NCBI RefSeq assembly: GCF_024341905.1
Contig: NZ_BQXY01000003.1
Coordinates: forward strand, 451,477-515,476
DNA: 64,000 bases
Source: Clostridium folliculivorans
GTDB taxonomy: Bacteria; Bacillota; Clostridia; Clostridiales; Clostridiaceae
Direction: 5' to 3'
The notes beneath the pieces were generated by a model that did not search any database, had not been told where the DNA came from, and was given only the letters and a program-made list of their open reading frames with translations. Shown here in pieces: positions 44,428-55,429 of the stretch. A program made the position numbers and the translations under genes. Numbering within the stretch: position 1 is the stretch's first letter; each line of letters begins with the position of its first letter.

Positions 44428-45108
44428 TTGATAAAAGTTAAAGATTTATGTTTTTCATATACAGGTAAGGAACCTTATATATTAAATAACATTAACTTAC
44501 ATATTCCAAAAGGAGCCTTTGTCTCAGTAATAGGCCCTAATGGTAGTTCTAAAACTACCTTGGTTAAGTTAATGTTAAACCAATTATCTCCTAATAAAGG
44601 CAAAGTAGAACTTAATACAAGTAAAATAGGTTATGTTCCTCAAAAAGTTGATAGTTTCAACTCACAGTTTACGATCACAGTTAAAGAAGTCTTAGACTGT
44701 CATGCTAATGCTCTAAAGCTTAAGGATAAATCATCTATAAATAGAGCTCTTGACAAAGTTAACATGCTTCAGTATTGTAATAAACTTATCGGTGCCCTTT
44801 CAGGTGGACAGCAACAAAAGATTTTTATATCCAGAGCATTAATGGGAGAGCCTGATCTATTGTTTTTAGATGAATTGAGTACAGGAGTAGACCATTTATC
44901 TCAGAAAGAAATTTATGACTTAATAAGAAAGCTTAATCAACAACATAAAATAACTGTAATTTCTGTAGAACATAACTTAAGAATGGCAATAGATTACTCT
45001 ACACACATACTTGAGCTTTATGAAGGTTCCGCCACACTATATGATGTAGATCAATATAAAAAGATAATCAATGAGAATAGAATTTACTTAGATAGGAAGG
45101 TAGAATAG
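44428..45108 (+). CDS. Metal (Zn/Mn-type) ABC transporter ATP-binding protein
   Basis: ATPase of 226 residues of the ZnuC/MntB type. The start is a TTG after CGGAGCTGATAAA. Walker A reads GPNGSSKTT (36-44), where the usual third glycine (GSGKS/T) is serine, an unusual but tolerated variant. Q-loop VPQKVDSF, signature LSGGQQQK, Walker B LLFLDE with LSTGVD, and H-loop SVEHN are present. The stop is 1 bp from the permease start. No substrate-binding lipoprotein gene is adjacent, so the metal is not proven. Confidence 0.92.
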   Translation: MIKVKDLCFSYTGKEPYILNNINLHIPKGAFVSVIGPNGSSKTTLVKLMLNQLSPNKGKVELNTSKIGYVPQKVDSFNSQFTITVKEVLDCHANALKLKDKSSINRALDKVNMLQYCNKLIGALSGGQQQKIFISRALMGEPDLLFLDELSTGVDHLSQKEIYDLIRKLNQQHKITVISVEHNLRMAIDYSTHILELYEGSATLYDVDQYKKIINENRIYLDRKVE

Positions 45109-45109
45109 T

Positions 45110-45898
45110 ATGTTTGAACTTGAGTTTATGAGGAATGCCTTTCTTGCAGGATTTATTATATCACTATTATGTCCTTGTATAGGTTTATTCTTAGTTTTAA
45201 AAAGATACTCTATGATTGGAGATACGTTATCACATTCATCCTTCGCTGGAGTAGCAATCGGATTAGTTTTTGGTTTTAACCCAATAATTACAGCATTTAT
45301 TTTTACATCCATATGTGCCATTGTTATAGAATTACTAAGAGATTACTTTAAAAAGTATGCTGAACTTGTAATGTCTATAATCTTAACATTAAGTTTAGGT
45401 ATAGCAATAGTATTGATAAGTAGTGGAAAAGCCAGTGCCAAAGTTAATAGCTATCTCTTTGGAAGTATTTTGACTGTTTCAAAAGATGACTTGTATCTTA
45501 TAAGCATTATAGGATTGATATGTTTTGTAACAATAGCACTACTTTATAAAAAATTAATATATACAACCTTTGATGAAGAAGGTGCAAAAGTATCTGGAAT
45601 CAATGTAAAATTGGTCAACTATATTTTTACATTAATTGTAGGTGCAACCATATCTGTTTCTATAAGAGTTATGGGAATACTGGTTATATCGTCCATAATC
45701 GTAGTTCCTGTGGCTACTGCTATGCAGATGAAGAAGGGGTTTTCAGTTACTTTAATCCTCTCAATGATTTTTGGAGTTATAGATATTTTAGTGGGGCTTA
45801 TAACATCCTATTATTTCAATTCTGCTCCAGGTGGTACTATAGCCTTAACTTCAGTAGCTTTATTAATAGTAGTACTTATACTCTTTAAAAAAGAATGA
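45110..45898 (+). CDS. Metal (Zn/Mn-type) ABC transporter permease, ZnuB/ABC-3 family
   Basis: 262 residues, eight or nine hydrophobic segments, ABC-3 family. Typical blocks are GDTLSHSSFAGVAIG (about 40-54) and GILVISSIIVVPVATA (about 188-203). It forms the membrane channel for the preceding ATPase and is co-translated with it. Zinc and manganese systems cannot be separated on the sequence alone. The transporter lacks a binding protein here; a distant gene must supply it. Confidence 0.93.
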   Translation: MFELEFMRNAFLAGFIISLLCPCIGLFLVLKRYSMIGDTLSHSSFAGVAIGLVFGFNPIITAFIFTSICAIVIELLRDYFKKYAELVMSIILTLSLGIAIVLISSGKASAKVNSYLFGSILTVSKDDLYLISIIGLICFVTIALLYKKLIYTTFDEEGAKVSGINVKLVNYIFTLIVGATISVSIRVMGILVISSIIVVPVATAMQMKKGFSVTLILSMIFGVIDILVGLITSYYFNSAPGGTIALTSVALLIVVLILFKKE

Positions 45899-45919
45899 TT
45901 TTTAGGATAAAGGTGTTTT

Positions 45920-46900
45920 ATGAAGGAAAAAATTTTAGAAATACTAAAGGAAAGTAAAAATTTCGTATCTGGAGAAACTATATGCAAAGAATTTGGAATA
46001 ACAAGATCTGCAGTATGGAAATACATAAAATCTTTGAAGGAAGATGGGTACAATATAGAATCTTACCCTAAAAAAGGTTATAAGCTTGTATTCTCTCCGG
46101 ATTATTTGAATAAATCAGAGCTAAAGCCTTATTTAAATAACAGTAACTTTGTTAAAGATATCTTGTATTTTGACTCAATAAACTCTACCAATACCTATAG
46201 CAAAAAAATAGCTAACGAAGCAAGCAATGGTACTGTTGTTATTGCTGAAGAACAAACTTTAGGCAAAGGTCGTTTTGATAGAACATGGATATCCCCTAAA
46301 TATAAAGGCATATGGTTTTCAGTGATATTAAAGCCAGACATTGATCCAATCCTGGTTACTAGAATAACTCAAATTGCTGCAGCATCAGTACATTTAGCAA
46401 CGCTTAAACACGGGTTTAAAACCATGATAAAATGGCCAAATGATATAATACTTAACAATAAAAAACTTGGTGGAATTTTAATTGAGATGAGTTGTGAACT
46501 ATCTCAAATTAATTATATAGTAATTGGCATGGGAATAAATGTTAACCTGGAACCATCAGATTTTCCTGAGGAAGTTAAGGACAAAGCCACTTCACTTAGG
46601 ATAGAAGGTTCTAAAGTAGTTGATAGAAAAATCCTTTTAGCCGATATCCTTAATAATTTTGAAGAACTTTACAAAGAATTCCTAATAAACGGTTCTATAC
46701 AAACCGCTTTAGAAATATGTAAATTAAACTCGTCAGTTTTAGGAAAAGATATAAAGATAATACATAGAGGAAATGAAACTTTCGCGAAAGCAGTAGATCT
46801 AAATGAAGATGGGAACCTTATTGTTTCCTATGAAGATGGTAGTATAAAACCTCTTTATTCTGGAGAAGTCTCAATAAGAGGATTAGATGGGTATGTTTAA
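45920..46900 (+). CDS. birA: Biotin-[acetyl-CoA-carboxylase] ligase with HTH (BirA)
   Basis: Bifunctional biotin protein ligase and repressor, 326 residues. N-terminal winged helix (1-60, EFGITRSAVWKYIKSLKEDG), then the ligase domain with GKGRFDRTW (normally GRGRxGRxW; the second Gly is Asp here), IKWPNDIILNNKKLGGILIE and a C-terminal SH3-like domain. It should biotinylate AccB, encoded in the convergent fab/acc operon 3.8 kb away, and may repress biotin synthesis or uptake genes. AAAGGTG-type ribosome binding site; it lies 21 bp after the permease gene and may be cotranscribed. Confidence 0.93.
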   Translation: MKEKILEILKESKNFVSGETICKEFGITRSAVWKYIKSLKEDGYNIESYPKKGYKLVFSPDYLNKSELKPYLNNSNFVKDILYFDSINSTNTYSKKIANEASNGTVVIAEEQTLGKGRFDRTWISPKYKGIWFSVILKPDIDPILVTRITQIAAASVHLATLKHGFKTMIKWPNDIILNNKKLGGILIEMSCELSQINYIVIGMGINVNLEPSDFPEEVKDKATSLRIEGSKVVDRKILLADILNNFEELYKEFLINGSIQTALEICKLNSSVLGKDIKIIHRGNETFAKAVDLNEDGNLIVSYEDGSIKPLYSGEVSIRGLDGYV

Positions 46901-46938
46901 AATCCAAAGGGCTCACTTTGAGTCTCTTTGGATTTTTT
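46899..46938 (+). terminator. Terminator after birA
   Basis: AAAATCCAAAG pairs with CTTTGGATTTT, followed by TTTTTTT on the plus strand. It begins at the birA stop codon. Its T tract runs into the next repeat copy. Confidence 0.88.
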
Positions 46939-47128
46939 TACTGTATAGGAAAATATAAAATTTTCAAGTTAGCTAAATATACATATTTCAATAGTGTTAG
47001 AAGTTTCTTATGGCTATACAGTAAAAAATATAACTTATTCCCCTGCCAAATCTTCCTCATATACATCTGAAAATGCAGATGCGCAAAAAAATCACTAATG
47101 AAAAATACATTAGAGATTTTTTATGCCT
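46925..47128 (+). repeat. MITE-like repeat, copy with inverted ACTGTATAG ends and terminator hairpin
   Basis: TTTTTTTACTGTATAG (46930-46945) is inverted as CTATACAGTAAAAAA about 75 bp later. CCCTGCCAAATCTTCCTC and GCAGATGCGCAAAAAA follow. A bidirectional hairpin AAAAAATCACTAATG / CATTAGAGATTTTTT (47085-47122) closes the element and sits 8 bp from the accA stop codon, so the repeat supplies the terminator of the whole fab/acc operon. Confidence 0.75.
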
Positions 47129-47129
47129 A

Positions 47130-47939
47130 TTATATATAATCAAACTCACCATATTTTCTAAATCTTCTATATCTAAACTCTAGCAATTCTTCTTTTGTTT
47201 TTTCTTTTAGAACTTTAAGTTCTTTTACTAGGTTTTCCTTTATGCTTATACTTACAAAATCCACATCTTTTTGAGCCCCACCAACAGGTTCTTTTATTAT
47301 CTTATCGATGACACCCATTTTATATAGATCCAAAGACGTTATCTTCATAACTTCAGCAGCCTCTTTAGCTCTTTTTGAATCCTTCCATAATATAGACGCA
47401 AAACCTTCTGGTGAAAGAATTGAATATATTGAGTTTTCAAGCATCCATACTCTATCTGCTAAAGCTAAAGCAAGTGCACCACCGCTTCCACCTTCACCTA
47501 TTATTATAGATATCATAGGAACATTCATGCCGGCCATTTCCATAAGGTTTTTTGCAATTGCTTCGCCTTGGCCTCTTTCCTCTGCTCCTACACCACAGAA
47601 AGCTCCTTTTGTGTCTACAAGACATATTATAGGTCTATTGAACTTTTCAGCCAATTTCATATGTCTTAAAGCTTTTCTGTATCCTTCTGGGTTTGGGCTT
47701 CCAAAGTTTCTTTCTATATTTTCCTTAATATCTCTTCCTCTTTGAATGCCAATTATAGTAACCGGTTCATTATCTAACAATCCTATACCACTAACTATAG
47801 ACTTATCATCTCCAAAGGATCTATCTCCATGAAGCTCAACAAAAGAAGTAAATATTCTATCAATATAATCTAAAGCAGTTGGTCTATCAGCCATACGTGC
47901 TATCATTAATCTTTCCCATGCACTTAATACTTCACTCAT
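47130..47939 (-). CDS. accA: Acetyl-CoA carboxylase carboxyltransferase alpha subunit AccA
   Basis: Makes malonyl-CoA together with AccD. The 269 residues include the crotonase-like core [14 protein letters not shown] (39-52), [20 protein letters not shown] (about 100-119), and [18 protein letters not shown] (about 142-159) that forms the oxyanion hole and CoA site. Last of the twelve-gene operon; the hairpin of the adjacent repeat is its terminator. The gene starts 12 bp after accD stops. Confidence 0.97.
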   Translation of the reverse strand: MSEVLSAWERLMIARMADRPTALDYIDRIFTSFVELHGDRSFGDDKSIVSGIGLLDNEPVTIIGIQRGRDIKENIERNFGSPNPEGYRKALRHMKLAEKFNRPIICLVDTKGAFCGVGAEERGQGEAIAKNLMEMAGMNVPMISIIIGEGGSGGALALALADRVWMLENSIYSILSPEGFASILWKDSKRAKEAAEVMKITSLDLYKMGVIDKIIKEPVGGAQKDVDFVSISIKENLVKELKVLKEKTKEELLEFRYRRFRKYGEFDYI

Positions 47940-47951
47940 AAAGTCACATCC

Positions 47952-48815
47952 TTATTTACATCCATGAAGCGAAAGAAGTACTGACAAGTTTTCTTTCATT
48001 TCTTCTCTCTTCACTATTTTATCAACAAAACCATGTTCTAATAAAAACTCAGAAGTTTGAAACTCATCTGGAAGCTTTTGTTTTATAGTCTGTTCTATTA
48101 CTCTTCTTCCCGCAAAACCTATAAGGGCTTTAGGTTCGGCCAAAATTATATCACCTAGACTGGCAAAAGATGCTGTAACTCCACCAGTTGTTGGATCTGT
48201 AATAACTGATATATATAATAAACCTGCCTCATCATGTCGCTTTAAAGCAGCACTTGTTTTCGCCATTTGCATTAGTGATAGGATACCTTCTTGCATTCTA
48301 GCTCCACCAGAACATGTAAAGATAATTACTGGTTCTTTTCTAGCTGTGGCAATTTCTATAGCTTGAGTTATTTTTTCTCCTACTACAGATCCCATACTAC
48401 CCATCATAAAATTACTATCCATAACAGCTAATACTACATTTTTACCGTTAACCTTACCAAGACCAGTAGTTACTCCATCAGTGATACCTGATTTTTCTTG
48501 ACTTTCAATAAGCTTATCTTTGTATCCAGGGAAATTTAATGGATTTTTAGCTATCATTCCATAATTAAATTCCTTAAAAGTTCCCTTATCAATTATTGAT
48601 GCAATTCTCTCATCTGCAGACATTCTAAAATATCCACCGCAGTTAGTGCAGATTTTATGATTTTCATCTATTTCTTTCTTGTATATAATCTTTCCACAGG
48701 AGTTACATTTAACCCACATTCCATCCGGAATTGCAGGTTGATTCTCCTCCTCTGCCTTACTTGTTTCTACATTCATAGGAACAGTAAAATATTTTTTCTT
48801 TTTAAACAATCCCAT
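47952..48815 (-). CDS. accD: Acetyl-CoA carboxylase carboxyltransferase beta subunit AccD
   Basis: 287 residues. An N-terminal zinc ribbon (CNSCGK and CTNCGG, about 37-61) precedes the carboxyltransferase core [18 protein letters not shown] and [20 protein letters not shown]. Pairs with AccA as an alpha2-beta2 complex. 13 bp after accC. Confidence 0.97.
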   Translation of the reverse strand: MGLFKKKKYFTVPMNVETSKAEEENQPAIPDGMWVKCNSCGKIIYKKEIDENHKICTNCGGYFRMSADERIASIIDKGTFKEFNYGMIAKNPLNFPGYKDKLIESQEKSGITDGVTTGLGKVNGKNVVLAVMDSNFMMGSMGSVVGEKITQAIEIATARKEPVIIFTCSGGARMQEGILSLMQMAKTSAALKRHDEAGLLYISVITDPTTGGVTASFASLGDIILAEPKALIGFAGRRVIEQTIKQKLPDEFQTSEFLLEHGFVDKIVKREEMKENLSVLLSLHGCK

Positions 48816-48828
48816 AAGCTTTCACCTA

Positions 48829-50172
48829 TTATTTTATTATTTCCTTATTTATAAATCCGGTATCAAATTTTCCATCTATAAATTTCGGATGATTCAATAT
48901 TTCTAATTGAAAGTCTATATTATTATCAATACCATCTATAGTGAATTCCCACAAGGCTCTTTTCATCTTTTCTATAGCTTCTTCTCTAGTTTTGCCGAAA
49001 ACTATTAGTTTGGCTATCATAGAATCATAATGGGGTGGAATTACATATCCATTATACACTGCACTGTCAATCCTTACACCATTTCCTCCTGGCATGAAAA
49101 GAAATTCTATCTTTCCTGGTGAAGGTGCAAAGTTTCTATGTGGATTTTCTGCATTTATTCTACACTCAATAGCATGACCTCTTATCTCTAAGCTCTCTTG
49201 AGTAATTGAAAGTTTTTCTCCTGCTGCTATCTTAATCTGCTCTTTTACTAAATCAATACCTGTAACCATCTCAGTGACTGGATGTTCAACCTGTATTCTA
49301 GTGTTCATTTCCATAAAGTAGAACCTTCCGTTCTTATCAAGAAGGAACTCTATAGTTCCAGCATTTTTATAGTCCACAGCTTTTGCAGCTTTTACTGCAG
49401 CATTTCCCATTCTATCTCTCAAATCTTTGTCTAAAACAACAGAAGGAGCTTCTTCTAAAACCTTTTGGTTTCTTCTTTGAAGTGAACAATCTCTTTCACC
49501 TAAGTGAATGATATTTCCGTGCTCATCACCTAATATCTGAAATTCTATATGTCTAGGATTTTCTATGAACTTTTCCATATAGATCCTGTCATCTCCAAAG
49601 TTTACTTTCGCTTCACTTTTAGCTGTTTCATAGGCCTTATCTAATTCTTCCCTTTTATGAACAATTCTAATACCTTTTCCGCCGCCACCAGCAGAAGCTT
49701 TTACCATAACAGGATATCCTATGTTCTCAGCACTATTATAAGCCTCTTCTAAAGTTTCTATTATACCTTCTGTTCCAGGAACTACTGGAACCCCAGCATC
49801 TATCATTACTTCTCTTGCTTTTGATTTGTCTCCCATCATTTCAATAGTACTTGGTGATGGTCCGATAAACTTAATATTACATTCTTCACACATTCTTGCG
49901 AATACTGAGTTTTCTGATAAAAATCCGAATCCTGGATGAATAGCTTGCGCTCCTGTAAGTACTGCTGCACTTATTATGTTGCCCATATTCAAATAGCTAT
50001 CCTTAGATTTAGCAGGTCCTATACAAACTGCTTCATCAGCAACTTGTGCATGCAAGGAATCTCTATCTGCTTCTGAGTAAACAGCAACAGTCTCTATTCC
50101 CATTTCTCTGCATGCTCTTATTATTCTTACTGCTATTTCTCCTCTATTGGCTATAAGTATCTTTCTTATCAT
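48829..50172 (-). CDS. accC: Biotin carboxylase AccC
   Basis: ATP-grasp enzyme of 447 residues that carboxylates the biotin on AccB. Starts [21 protein letters not shown]-binding [14 protein letters not shown] (about 158-171), catalytic block [15 protein letters not shown] (about 286-300) and [11 protein letters not shown] (about 231-241). All standard motifs are present. Lies 21 bp after fabZ. Confidence 0.97.
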   Translation of the reverse strand: MIRKILIANRGEIAVRIIRACREMGIETVAVYSEADRDSLHAQVADEAVCIGPAKSKDSYLNMGNIISAAVLTGAQAIHPGFGFLSENSVFARMCEECNIKFIGPSPSTIEMMGDKSKAREVMIDAGVPVVPGTEGIIETLEEAYNSAENIGYPVMVKASAGGGGKGIRIVHKREELDKAYETAKSEAKVNFGDDRIYMEKFIENPRHIEFQILGDEHGNIIHLGERDCSLQRRNQKVLEEAPSVVLDKDLRDRMGNAAVKAAKAVDYKNAGTIEFLLDKNGRFYFMEMNTRIQVEHPVTEMVTGIDLVKEQIKIAAGEKLSITQESLEIRGHAIECRINAENPHRNFAPSPGKIEFLFMPGGNGVRIDSAVYNGYVIPPHYDSMIAKLIVFGKTREEAIEKMKRALWEFTIDGIDNNIDFQLEILNHPKFIDGKFDTGFINKEIIK

Positions 50173-50193
50173 TTAATCACCTCAATTAAGGAA

Positions 50194-50619
50194 TTAGTCT
50201 CCTATAGCGAACATAAACTCGCCTTCAACAGCTTTTTCATCGCCTACATATGCTATGCCTTTTCCTATACCTGCTGGGCCTTTTGCTTTAATTATCTCAA
50301 CTTCCAGTCTTAAAGTATCTCCAGGAACTACCTGTCTTCTAAATTTAACTTTATCTATACGCCCAAAGAAAGCTATCTTACCTTTATTTTCTTCTAATGA
50401 AAGTAATGCTACAGCTCCCGTTTGTGCCAAAGCTTCTACTATTAAAACACCTGGCATTACTGGATGACCTGGAAAATGGCCTTGAAAGAAGTTTTCATTT
50501 GCAGTCACATTTTTTATTGCTACAGCTCTCTTTCCTTCTTCAAGTTCTAAAACTCTATCTATCAATAGAAATGGATATCTATGTGGAATTATTTCTTGTA
50601 TTTGATTTATATCTAACAT
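50194..50619 (-). CDS. fabZ: 3-hydroxyacyl-ACP dehydratase FabZ
   Basis: Dehydrates 3-hydroxyacyl-ACP in each elongation cycle. 141 residues with the hot-dog fold signature [13 protein letters not shown] (10-22), [14 protein letters not shown] (46-59; catalytic His) and the downstream Glu in EALAQTGA. Inserted between accB and accC, the common clostridial order. Confidence 0.96.
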   Translation of the reverse strand: MLDINQIQEIIPHRYPFLLIDRVLELEEGKRAVAIKNVTANENFFQGHFPGHPVMPGVLIVEALAQTGAVALLSLEENKGKIAFFGRIDKVKFRRQVVPGDTLRLEVEIIKAKGPAGIGKGIAYVGDEKAVEGEFMFAIGD

Positions 50620-50634
50620 AAAAATCAGCTCCTA

Positions 50635-51096
50635 TTATTTAATTCTAAACATCTTCTGGCCATATTCTACCATCTGTTCGTTAGAAACTAGTACTTCAAC
50701 AATTTCTCCATCAACTTCACTTTGTATTTCGTTCATAATCTTCATAGCTTCTATGATACAAAGTACATCGCCTTTTTTAACTTTATCTCCAACCTTTACA
50801 AAAGCTGGTTTCTCACTGCCTGCTGAAGCGTAAAAAGTTCCTACTATTGGAGAATTTACGTACGTTCCACCTTTAACTTCTACTTCTTCAACAACCTTTT
50901 CTGTCTTGCTTTCTGATATATATTCTAATTTGCTAGCTTCAACAGCTTTTATTTCCTTTGTTGTAGTTGTTTTTGGAGCACTCTCATTATTGTTTTTACT
51001 CATTTTAAGAGAAACTCCGTCAAACTCCATTTCGAAATTTGTAAGATCAGAAGAATTGATTATTCCAATCAATTCTTTAATTGAAGCATAATCCAT
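50635..51096 (-). CDS. accB: Biotin carboxyl carrier protein AccB
   Basis: 153 residues. The C-terminal biotinyl domain carries the biotin lysine Lys119 in IIEAMKIMNEI, after VGTFYASAGS. Residues about 35-75 are a charged flexible linker. It is the substrate of BirA encoded at 45.9 kb. Starts 6 bp after fabF. Confidence 0.97.
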   Translation of the reverse strand: MDYASIKELIGIINSSDLTNFEMEFDGVSLKMSKNNNESAPKTTTTKEIKAVEASKLEYISESKTEKVVEEVEVKGGTYVNSPIVGTFYASAGSEKPAFVKVGDKVKKGDVLCIIEAMKIMNEIQSEVDGEIVEVLVSNEQMVEYGQKMFRIK

Positions 51097-51102
51097 AAAA
51101 CA

Positions 51103-52347
51103 TTACCTCTCAGTCCATTTTTTAAATAGAAGTACAGCATTATGACCACCAAATCCTAAAGAATTTGAAAGTACATAATTAACTTCTTGATTTCTTCCTA
51201 CATTCACGACATAATCTAAATCACAGTCTTCATCAACATTTTCATAACCAATTGTAGCTGGTATATAGTTTTCTTCTACAGCTTTAATTGCAACTATAGC
51301 TTCTATTCCTCCAGCTGCTCCTAAAAGGTGGCCAGTCATTGATTTTGTTGAACTAACTGGTACTTTGTAAGCTTGCTCTCCAAATAGTCTTTTTATAGCT
51401 ACTGTCTCAAATTTGTCATTGTATGGAGTACTTGTTCCATGGGCATTTATATAACTTACTTCTTCTTTAGCTATATTCCCCTCTGTAATAGCAAGTTCCA
51501 TAGCTCTAGCAGCACCTTCACCTTCAGGCGATGGTGAAGTCATATGATAAGCATCACAAGTGCTTCCATATCCAACTACTTCTCCATATATCTTTGCTCC
51601 TCTTGCTAGTGCGTGATCTAATTCTTCAAGAATCAGTATTCCAGCACCCTCTCCCATAACAAAGCCTTCTCTATCTTTATCAAAAGGAATAGAAGCTCTC
51701 TTAGGGTTCTCATTTTTTGACAAAGCATTCATAGAAGCAAATCCTGCTATACCAAGAGGTGTTATAGAAGCTTCAGCACCACCTGCTATCATTATATCAC
51801 TATATCCAAATTTTATGTTTCTAAAAGCTTCACCTATAGAATTTGTAGCACTTGCACAAGCAGTTATTACTGAAGTACATATTCCTTTTGCACCAAATCT
51901 TATCGCTATATTACCTGCAGCCATGTTTGATATTGACATAGGTATAAAAAATGGTGAAACTCTTGTAGGTCCTTTTTCATGAAGTTTTATAGTTTGTTCT
52001 TCTATAGTCGCAAGACCACCTATACCTGAACCAACGATAACCCCTAATCTTTCTTTATTAACTTTATCAAGATCCAATTTTGAATTTTCTACAGCTTGTT
52101 GTGCTGCAGCTAATGCAAATTGGCAGTACCTATCCATTCTTCTAACTTCTTTTCTGTCTATATATTCTTCAGGTTTAAAATCTTTTACCTCTGCAGCAAG
52201 TTTTACTTTTTGTTCAGTAGTATCAAAAGCTTTTATTTCGTTAACTCCACAAACGCCTTCTTTAATACCATTCCAAAAAGAGTCAACACTATTTCCTAAA
52301 GGAGTTATTGCTCCCATTCCCGTTACTACAACTCTTCTTCCCATCAT
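51103..52347 (-). CDS. fabF: 3-oxoacyl-ACP synthase II FabF
   Basis: Condenses malonyl-ACP with acyl-ACP for elongation. I take ATG 52347 (next codon 52344 is also ATG), eight bases from AAGG, giving 414 residues, the family length; the open frame upstream lies inside fabG. Catalytic Cys in [10 protein letters not shown], His in [11 protein letters not shown], second His in [14 protein letters not shown]. It starts 10 bp after fabG. Confidence 0.97.
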   Translation of the reverse strand: MMGRRVVVTGMGAITPLGNSVDSFWNGIKEGVCGVNEIKAFDTTEQKVKLAAEVKDFKPEEYIDRKEVRRMDRYCQFALAAAQQAVENSKLDLDKVNKERLGVIVGSGIGGLATIEEQTIKLHEKGPTRVSPFFIPMSISNMAAGNIAIRFGAKGICTSVITACASATNSIGEAFRNIKFGYSDIMIAGGAEASITPLGIAGFASMNALSKNENPKRASIPFDKDREGFVMGEGAGILILEELDHALARGAKIYGEVVGYGSTCDAYHMTSPSPEGEGAARAMELAITEGNIAKEEVSYINAHGTSTPYNDKFETVAIKRLFGEQAYKVPVSSTKSMTGHLLGAAGGIEAIVAIKAVEENYIPATIGYENVDEDCDLDYVVNVGRNQEVNYVLSNSLGFGGHNAVLLFKKWTER

Positions 52348-52357
52348 TCCACCATCC

Positions 52358-53092
52358 TTACATAACCATTCCGCCATCAACATTTATAACCTGGCCAGTA
52401 ATATAATTTGATAAATCACTTGCTAAAAATCCTACAAGATTAGCAACATCTTCAGTAGTTCCTAATTTTTTTAAAGGAATTGTATTTAATGTAGCTTCCT
52501 TCACTTTATCTGATAATGCTCCTGTCATATCTGTTTCTATAAAACCTGGTGCTACTGCATTACAAGTTATACCTCTAGAAGCAAGTTCTCTAGCTACAGA
52601 TTTGGTAAGCCCTATAACCCCTGCTTTTGATGCGGCATAATTTGCTTGACCTGCATTTCCAGTAATACCTACTACAGAAGTCAAGTTTACTATCTTACCA
52701 CTTCTTTGCTTCATCATTATTGATGATGCTGATCTTATTGTATTGAATGTACCTTTTAGATTTGTGTTTATAACACTATCAAAATCTTGGTCTTTCATTC
52801 TCATTATTAGTCCATCTTTAGTTATTCCTGCATTATTAACAAGTATATCTACAGAACCAAACTCAGCGAATGCTGTCTTTATAAGTTTATCAGCGTCTTC
52901 ACTGTTAGATATATCACATTGCACGCCTATAGCATTTACACCAAATGCTTTTATCTCAGTTAAAACTTCATCTATAGAGCTGCTTCTATAGTTAACTACT
53001 ATATTAGCTCCCATTTCAGCAAGCTTAATAGCAATAGCTTTTCCTATTCCTCTACTTCCTCCAGTAATTACTGCAGTTTTTCCCTTTAACAT
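52358..53092 (-). CDS. fabG: 3-oxoacyl-ACP reductase FabG
   Basis: NADPH-dependent short-chain dehydrogenase of 244 residues. [12 protein letters not shown] cofactor motif (10-21), NNAGIT, catalytic Ser-Tyr-Lys as [20 protein letters not shown], and the C-terminal [10 protein letters not shown] typical of FabG. Lies 17 bp after fabD. Confidence 0.97.
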   Translation of the reverse strand: MLKGKTAVITGGSRGIGKAIAIKLAEMGANIVVNYRSSSIDEVLTEIKAFGVNAIGVQCDISNSEDADKLIKTAFAEFGSVDILVNNAGITKDGLIMRMKDQDFDSVINTNLKGTFNTIRSASSIMMKQRSGKIVNLTSVVGITGNAGQANYAASKAGVIGLTKSVARELASRGITCNAVAPGFIETDMTGALSDKVKEATLNTIPLKKLGTTEDVANLVGFLASDLSNYITGQVINVDGGMVM

Positions 53093-53109
53093 GAATTCAC
53101 ACCTTCCTA

Positions 53110-54051
53110 TTAATTTAACTTGCTTAATCCTTCTATAGTTTTATCTAAAGATTTAATGTCTTCAACATTAAATATATTTACATTTCTGCTTATCTTCCTA
53201 ACAAAACCGCTAAGAGCACGACCTGGTCCAACTTCTATAAAAGTATCTACACCGTCATTTATCATAAGTTTTATAGAATCTTCCCATTTTACTGAACTCA
53301 TGACTTGTTTAACTAGTAAAGGCTTTACATCCGTGGTTGAGTTTACATATTCAGCAGTAACGTTACTAATAAGCGGAATACTTAATTCATTTAATTCTAT
53401 TTTATCCAATTCTCCAAATAATCTTTCACTTGCTGGTTTCATCATCGATGTATGAAATGGACCACTAACAGTTAATGGAATAACTCTTTTTGCTCCTCTT
53501 TCAGATAGTAAAGTGCCGCACTTTTCAACAGCATCCTTTTCACCGGCAATAACTATTTGGTCTGGGCAGTTATAATTAGCCACTTCAACTACACCAACCT
53601 CTTTGCATTCGTTAACACATGAATTAAGAACATCTTTATCCATACCAAGTACTGCTGACATAGCCCCTACACCTAGAGGTACAGCTTCCTGCATAAAGAA
53701 TCCTCTTTTCTTAACTAAAGTTACTGCATCATTAAAGCTAATAGTTCCCGCCGCAACATGGGCTGAGTATTCACCTAAGCTAAGTCCAGCAACTACATCA
53801 AAACTTATTCCTTTTTCTTGTATAACTTTAAGAGCAGCAATAGATGTAGTTAAAATAGCAGGTTGAGTATTTTCAGTTTTATTTAATTCTGTATCTGGGC
53901 CTTCAAAGCACATAGACTTAAGTGAAAATCCTAAGGCTTCATCAGCTTCATTAAATATCTTTTTTGCAACCTCATAATTATCATATAATTCTTTTCCCAT
54001 TCCAACGTATTGTGCACCCTGGCCGGAAAATAATAACGCTATCTTCATCAT
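53110..54051 (-). CDS. fabD: Malonyl-CoA:ACP transacylase FabD
   Basis: Loads malonate on ACP. 313 residues; LFSGQGAQYVGMGKELYD at the start, nucleophilic serine in AGLSLGEYSAH, and catalytic His in VSGPFHTSMM. Starts 6 bp after fabK. Confidence 0.97.
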   Translation of the reverse strand: MMKIALLFSGQGAQYVGMGKELYDNYEVAKKIFNEADEALGFSLKSMCFEGPDTELNKTENTQPAILTTSIAALKVIQEKGISFDVVAGLSLGEYSAHVAAGTISFNDAVTLVKKRGFFMQEAVPLGVGAMSAVLGMDKDVLNSCVNECKEVGVVEVANYNCPDQIVIAGEKDAVEKCGTLLSERGAKRVIPLTVSGPFHTSMMKPASERLFGELDKIELNELSIPLISNVTAEYVNSTTDVKPLLVKQVMSSVKWEDSIKLMINDGVDTFIEVGPGRALSGFVRKISRNVNIFNVEDIKSLDKTIEGLSKLN

Positions 54052-54057
54052 ATCCTC

Positions 54058-54990
54058 CTAGTTAAACTTCGCTATAAGTTCATCATATTTATCAAACATT
54101 TCTTTTATGATTTCTTCACAACTTTGTTCTTTTGATATCATACCAGCTATTTGTCCTGCCATGAATGAACCTTCATCAGGATTTCCTTCAACAACAGCTT
54201 TAGCTAGAGCACCACGTCCTAGTTCATCATATGCTTCAGTTGGAGCATTTTCTTTTTCTAAAGCTTCAAACTTTTTAGCAAGCTTATTCTTGATTACTTG
54301 AACTGGATGTCCTGTAGCTCTTCCAGTAACCATTGTATCAATATCCTTAGCTTTTATTACAATATCTTTATAGGTTTGGTGTATAGTGCATTCCTTAGCA
54401 ACTAAAAATCTAGTACCGACTTGCACTCCTGTTGCACCTAGCATAAATGCAGCTGCAATTCCTCTTCCATCTCCAATTCCACCAGCAGCTATTACAGGAA
54501 TATCTACTGCATCTACCACTTGAGGTACCAATGCCATAGTAGTAAGTTTACCTACATGACCACCAGATTCACAGCCTTCTGCAATAACAGCATCAGCTCC
54601 ACATCTTTCCATTCTCTTCGCTAAAGCAACAGAAGGTACAACTGGAATAACTTTTATCCCATTACTCTTCCACATCTCAACATACTTTCCAGGATTACCA
54701 GCTCCAGTTGTTACAACTTTTACACCTTCTTCACAAACTACTCTAGCTAATTCATCTGCGTTGGGACTTAAAAGCATTATATTCACTCCGAATGGTTTAT
54801 CTGTCAATGTTTTTGCTTTTCTTATTTGCTCTCTAACATATTCAACCGGTGCATTTGCTCCTGCAATTATTCCAAGACCCCCAGCATTTGATACAGCAGA
54901 TGCCAATGAAGCATCTGCTACCCAAGCCATACCCCCTTGTAAAATAGGGTATTGTATATTTAGAAGTTCACAAATATCTGCCTTAATCAT
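54058..54990 (-). CDS. fabK: Enoyl-ACP reductase II FabK (FMN type)
   Basis: Reduces enoyl-ACP, last step of the cycle. The 310 residues are of the nitronate monooxygenase/FabK flavoprotein family: [18 protein letters not shown] (13-30), [21 protein letters not shown] and [20 protein letters not shown] for FMN binding. In this operon it is the enoyl reductase; no FabI or FabL is present in the window. FabK usage generally means triclosan resistance. Starts 16 bp after acpP. Confidence 0.95.
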   Translation of the reverse strand: MIKADICELLNIQYPILQGGMAWVADASLASAVSNAGGLGIIAGANAPVEYVREQIRKAKTLTDKPFGVNIMLLSPNADELARVVCEEGVKVVTTGAGNPGKYVEMWKSNGIKVIPVVPSVALAKRMERCGADAVIAEGCESGGHVGKLTTMALVPQVVDAVDIPVIAAGGIGDGRGIAAAFMLGATGVQVGTRFLVAKECTIHQTYKDIVIKAKDIDTMVTGRATGHPVQVIKNKLAKKFEALEKENAPTEAYDELGRGALAKAVVEGNPDEGSFMAGQIAGMISKEQSCEEIIKEMFDKYDELIAKFN

Positions 54991-55006
54991 ATTTTCCTCC
55001 TAAGGA

Positions 55007-55228
55007 TTAAACTCTCTCTTCGATATAAGTAACTGCGTCTCCAACTGTCTTTATAGCTTCTACATCTTCTATTTTTACATTGAATTCTTCTTCTAAGTCC
55101 ATGATTATTTGGAATAAATCTAAAGAATCAGCACCTAAATCTTCTTGAAATGTTGTTGCCAATGTTATTGCATCAGCATCTACTCCTAATTGTTCTACTA
55201 TTACCTCTTTTATTTTTTCTAATACCAT
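55007..55228 (-). CDS. acpP: Acyl carrier protein AcpP
   Basis: 73-residue carrier; the phosphopantetheine serine is Ser35 in DLGADSLDLFQ. Acidic helices are typical. It lies 200 bp downstream of fabH, the largest gap in the operon, which contains a hairpin and may hold a secondary promoter. AGGAGG precedes the ATG. Confidence 0.97.
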   Translation of the reverse strand: MVLEKIKEVIVEQLGVDADAITLATTFQEDLGADSLDLFQIIMDLEEEFNVKIEDVEAIKTVGDAVTYIEERV

Positions 55229-55303
55229 TATTTTTTCCTCCTAATAATTTCATAATTTATATTTATCCGGCTATCCATTAAAAATAAAGACACAACTTTT
55301 TAA

Positions 55304-55336
55304 AATCATCTTTTTACACTATCTACAAAGATGATT
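55304..55336 (-). terminator. Hairpin between fabH and acpP, possible attenuator
   Basis: AATCATCTTT pairs with AAAGATGATT around a 13-nt loop. On the minus strand it is followed by TTTTAAAAAG, a weak T tract. Partial termination would separate fabT-fabH from the acpP-accA block. The spacer has no other feature I can see. Confidence 0.45.
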
Positions 55337-55429
55337 GCTTTATTTTACTTTTGTTGAGCCAGTAAAATTGGCAAACTTATTTTAAATTTAATATTAAAAT
55401 TTCGCAACTTGTTTATTCTTAAGTTAATC

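Noticed and set aside
47308-47745. 145-codon plus-strand ORF inside accA
   Set aside because: Shadow of accA; product rich in Pro, Ser and Ala, no recognisable domain.
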